Source of the DNA: Sphingobium chungbukense
GTDB lineage: Bacteria > Pseudomonadota > Alphaproteobacteria > Sphingomonadales > Sphingomonadaceae
Direction of reading: 5' to 3'
Assembly: GCF_001005725.1 (NCBI RefSeq)
Contig: NZ_LBIC01000012.1
Span: 62,001 to 126,000 of the forward strand
DNA length: 64,000 nt
How positions within the stretch are numbered: position 1 is the stretch's first letter; each line of letters begins with the position of its first letter. Positions 61,814 through 64,000 of this stretch are shown piece by piece. The notes under the pieces are model-generated. The model worked only from the letters and a program-made list of their open reading frames with translations. It made no database searches and was not told where the DNA came from. The translations under genes were made by a program, and so were the position numbers.

Positions 61814-64000
61814 TCAGAAGGCGAAATCCAGCCCCAGCCGCACGGTTCGCGGCCGCAGCGGCGTCACATAATCGCCGCGCAGGTCGAAGGGCGTGCCGAG
61901 CGAGAAGCGGTTGCCGCTGCTGTCGAGCAGGTTGGAGAGCGACAGCGACCATTGCACGGCCCCGCGCGACAGGCTGGCGCTGAGCGCGGTGTCGACATAA
62001 TCGCCCTGTTCGCGTCCCAATATCGGCCCCACGCCCAGCCGCGACTTGCCGACATAGCGCGCCGATCCGCTGAGGTGGAACCGCATATCGCCACCCACCG
62101 GCGCCCGATAGTCGAAGCCGATCCGCCCGCCCCAATTGGCGACGTTGGGCAGGGCGAGCATCTGCCCCTCATAGGAGAGCATCCGCACGAACTGGGTCGG
62201 ACGGCTGAGGCGGCTGTCGTTGAAGATGATGCTGCCGTCCAGTGTCAGACGCGGCACAGGGCGGACGGCGACCCGTCCCTCCACCGTATAGATGCGCCCG
62301 TCGCCGATATTGGCGGTGGTCGGGATGCCGATACGGTCGGTGACGTCGGCCTGGATGTCCCTCCATCGCGTATAGGCGACATTGCCGGTCAGCGCGACCG
62401 GATCGACGCCGGGCACGCCCTTGCGGAAACCCAGTTCCAGCGTCGAGGCGCGGTCGTTGCGGAAGCGCTGGATATGCTGGTCGTCCACCGCAAGCCCGCC
62501 GGGGCGGAATCCCTGCTGGAAACGGGCATAGAGCGTCATGCCCGGCAGGGCGTCGGTGAGGAGCGAGAGGGACGGGAGGAAGATCGTCTCGTTCCGGTTC
62601 GCCTGCGCCTCTGCCCTGGCGATGGCGGCGACGGACAGGAAGGCGATCGGATCGAGCGCCTCGCCGCTCAGGCGGCTGTTGGTCAGCCGTCCGCCGATCG
62701 TGGCGATCAGGCCCGTGACGGGTTCGAAGGAGGCTTCGCCAAACAGCGTCGCCTCACGGATGCGGTTGTGAACGCCGGTCGAGGATGCAGGCAAGCCGCG
62801 CCCGTACATCGGCACGCCGGGAATGACCTGTGTCTCGATGGGTGGCGTGCCATAGGAGGTCAGCGACCGCCGGATATCCGACGTGCTTTCCAGATAGGAG
62901 GCGCCCAATATCCAGCCCAGGCCATTGTCCAGGTCGCGGACGATGCGGTTTTCGGTGGAGAAGATGTCGATCTTGTTCCTTTGCCGGAACAGCGCCGCCG
63001 GGCCGCCGGGCGGCGTGGCATCGTAGCTTTCCGACAGGATATTGCGTACAAAGCCGGTCGAGGACACGAAACGCAGATCGTCCCATTGTCGCTCGATCCG
63101 CAGGTTGGCGAGCGCATAGTCGGACGAATAGGGCTGGGCCACCGCGGAGGCGCGTTTCAGATCCCCGATCAGCTTGGCGGCATATTGGGCATCGTCGCCC
63201 TTGATCCGCTGGTAGACGCCGGTGAGGTCGATGGTCCAATTCTCGTCCGGCGCGAAACGCAATGCTGCCCGGCCGCCATAGGTGCGGGTGCGGTTGACGT
63301 CATTCCTGTGGCGCAGGACATCGTCGATATAGCCACCATCCTGCACGCCATAACCGACGACGCGCAGTGCGATCTTTTCCGATATGATGGGGAGGTTGAT
63401 CGTCGCGGCCAGATCGCCGCTCGGATCGCCGTGCTGCGTCGCGCCCAATCCCGCGGAAATCTGTCCCCCCGCACGCCCCAGATTGGGTGCATTGGGGATC
63501 ATGCGCACGATCCCGCCCAGCGAACCGGCGCCATAGAGCGTGCCCTGCGGCCCCTCCAGCACCTCGATGCCCTGCATGTCGTAGAGCTTCAGGTCCGGAT
63601 CCGGTGCGGCATAGTTGAGGCGCATGTCGCCCAGATACTGGCCGGTCGTCGCCTGCGTCGGCCCCGCGACCCCGCTATCGGCGATGGCGCGGATGAACAG
63701 CTTGTTCCGCCCCGCGCCCGCATGGGTGGAACTGAGGCTCGCCACGCGGAAGATCAGGCTGGCAGTCCCGCCCGCCGCCTCCGCGGCTGTGAAGCCGTTG
63801 TCGCCGACCGCATCCACCATCCCGGCATAGCGGGGCAGGGGGGTGTCCCGCTTCGACGCGGTGACGATGATTTCGGCGGGTTCCTGCTCGATCTCCGACG
63901 TGGGCACGGCGACGGCGATGCGCCGCTGTTCATGCACCGCATGCGCCCGGACGATCCGATAGGTGTTGCCGTCGATCCGCCGGATGGCGGCGCCGCTGCC
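61814..64000 (-). CDS. TonB-dependent receptor with STN domain (5' end outside window)
   Basis: This is an outer-membrane active-transport receptor; 728 residues are visible. The frame stays open to the window edge, where AAIRRIDGNTYRIVRAHAV looks like the end of an STN domain, as in FecA-type receptors that signal to an anti-sigma factor. Then come a TonB-box-like EIIVTASKR, the plug (IEVLEGPQGTLYGAGSLGGI) and the barrel ending in the typical C-terminal aromatic residue (VRLGLDFAF). The internal GTG at 63937 is probably not the true start. The substrate is unknown. The autotransporter gene follows on the same strand. Confidence 0.88.
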   Translation of the reverse strand, partial: GSGAAIRRIDGNTYRIVRAHAVHEQRRIAVAVPTSEIEQEPAEIIVTASKRDTPLPRYAGMVDAVGDNGFTAAEAAGGTASLIFRVASLSSTHAGAGRNKLFIRAIADSGVAGPTQATTGQYLGDMRLNYAAPDPDLKLYDMQGIEVLEGPQGTLYGAGSLGGIVRMIPNAPNLGRAGGQISAGLGATQHGDPSGDLAATINLPIISEKIALRVVGYGVQDGGYIDDVLRHRNDVNRTRTYGGRAALRFAPDENWTIDLTGVYQRIKGDDAQYAAKLIGDLKRASAVAQPYSSDYALANLRIERQWDDLRFVSSTGFVRNILSESYDATPPGGPAALFRQRNKIDIFSTENRIVRDLDNGLGWILGASYLESTSDIRRSLTSYGTPPIETQVIPGVPMYGRGLPASSTGVHNRIREATLFGEASFEPVTGLIATIGGRLTNSRLSGEALDPIAFLSVAAIARAEAQANRNETIFLPSLSLLTDALPGMTLYARFQQGFRPGGLAVDDQHIQRFRNDRASTLELGFRKGVPGVDPVALTGNVAYTRWRDIQADVTDRIGIPTTANIGDGRIYTVEGRVAVRPVPRLTLDGSIIFNDSRLSRPTQFVRMLSYEGQMLALPNVANWGGRIGFDYRAPVGGDMRFHLSGSARYVGKSRLGVGPILGREQGDYVDTALSASLSRGAVQWSLSLSNLLDSSGNRFSLGTPFDLRGDYVTPLRPRTVRLGLDFAF

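Noticed and set aside
63935..63937. GTG at 63937 as the start of the TonB receptor
   Set aside because: The frame continues upstream to the window edge with STN-domain-like sequence, so the gene is truncated by the window rather than starting here.

Overview
The window is chromosomal DNA from a high-GC alphaproteobacterium, most likely a sphingomonad (Sphingobium/Sphingomonas type). The grounds are the protein flavour of the housekeeping genes, a DUF4170 protein, a pyruvate dehydrogenase E1 beta subunit with an N-terminal lipoyl domain, a TonB receptor carrying an STN domain, TrmFO, and the GatCAB operon. Genes are densely packed on both strands. There is no tRNA, rRNA, CRISPR array, insertion sequence or prophage that I can support.

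Regions. 1-6200: the 3' end of recG, an MscS channel, a PilZ protein, tyrS, anmK, and an exported two-repeat protein next to an outer-membrane barrel protein. 6200-12020: a CoxE-type VWA gene broken by five apparent single-base deletions, a soluble chemoreceptor, an unknown periplasmic protein, a GFA-family zinc protein, a MoxR ATPase and an unknown protein. 12300-13000: an AT-richer PAS-LuxR regulator. 13258-17810: yqeY-dnaG-rpoD (macromolecular synthesis cluster), with a 28-bp tandem repeat between dnaG and rpoD. 17960-24120: carA-rraB-like-carB, greA and a rhomboid protease. 24125-26459: DUF4170 and a four-gene cluster of YqjD/YqjE/YqjK-like envelope proteins headed by a histone-H1-like membrane-anchored protein. 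26688-30935: eno, ftsB-like, pdhA, pdhB. 30973-34291: a TadG-TadE-TadE operon. 34448-39794: a squalene/phytoene-synthase-like protein, an EF-hand protein, trmFO, a dicarboxylate symporter gene interrupted by an amber codon, and an M20 peptidase.

39869-46582 holds the branched-chain amino acid genes, all on the minus strand: ilvB, a small unknown gene, ilvH, ilvC, a YceI protein and leuA. leuA is preceded by a leucine-rich leader peptide ORF and a 12-bp stem, which looks like transcription attenuation. 46683-52319: miaA and serB (divergent, with overlapping start codons), a lipoprotein, an L,D-transpeptidase, tandem palindromic repeats, ruvX and a DUF3089 hydrolase. 52418-55693: gatC-gatA-gatB. 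55823-58354: three exported proteins including an M48 protease. 58502-64000: an autotransporter and a TonB-dependent receptor that runs off the window.

Most of the window is core metabolism. The points most worth a second look are the leuA leader, the two broken genes, the dnaG-rpoD repeat, the covarying palindromic repeats, the H1-like/YqjD cluster, the RraB-like gene inside the car operon, and the small gene between ilvB and ilvH.
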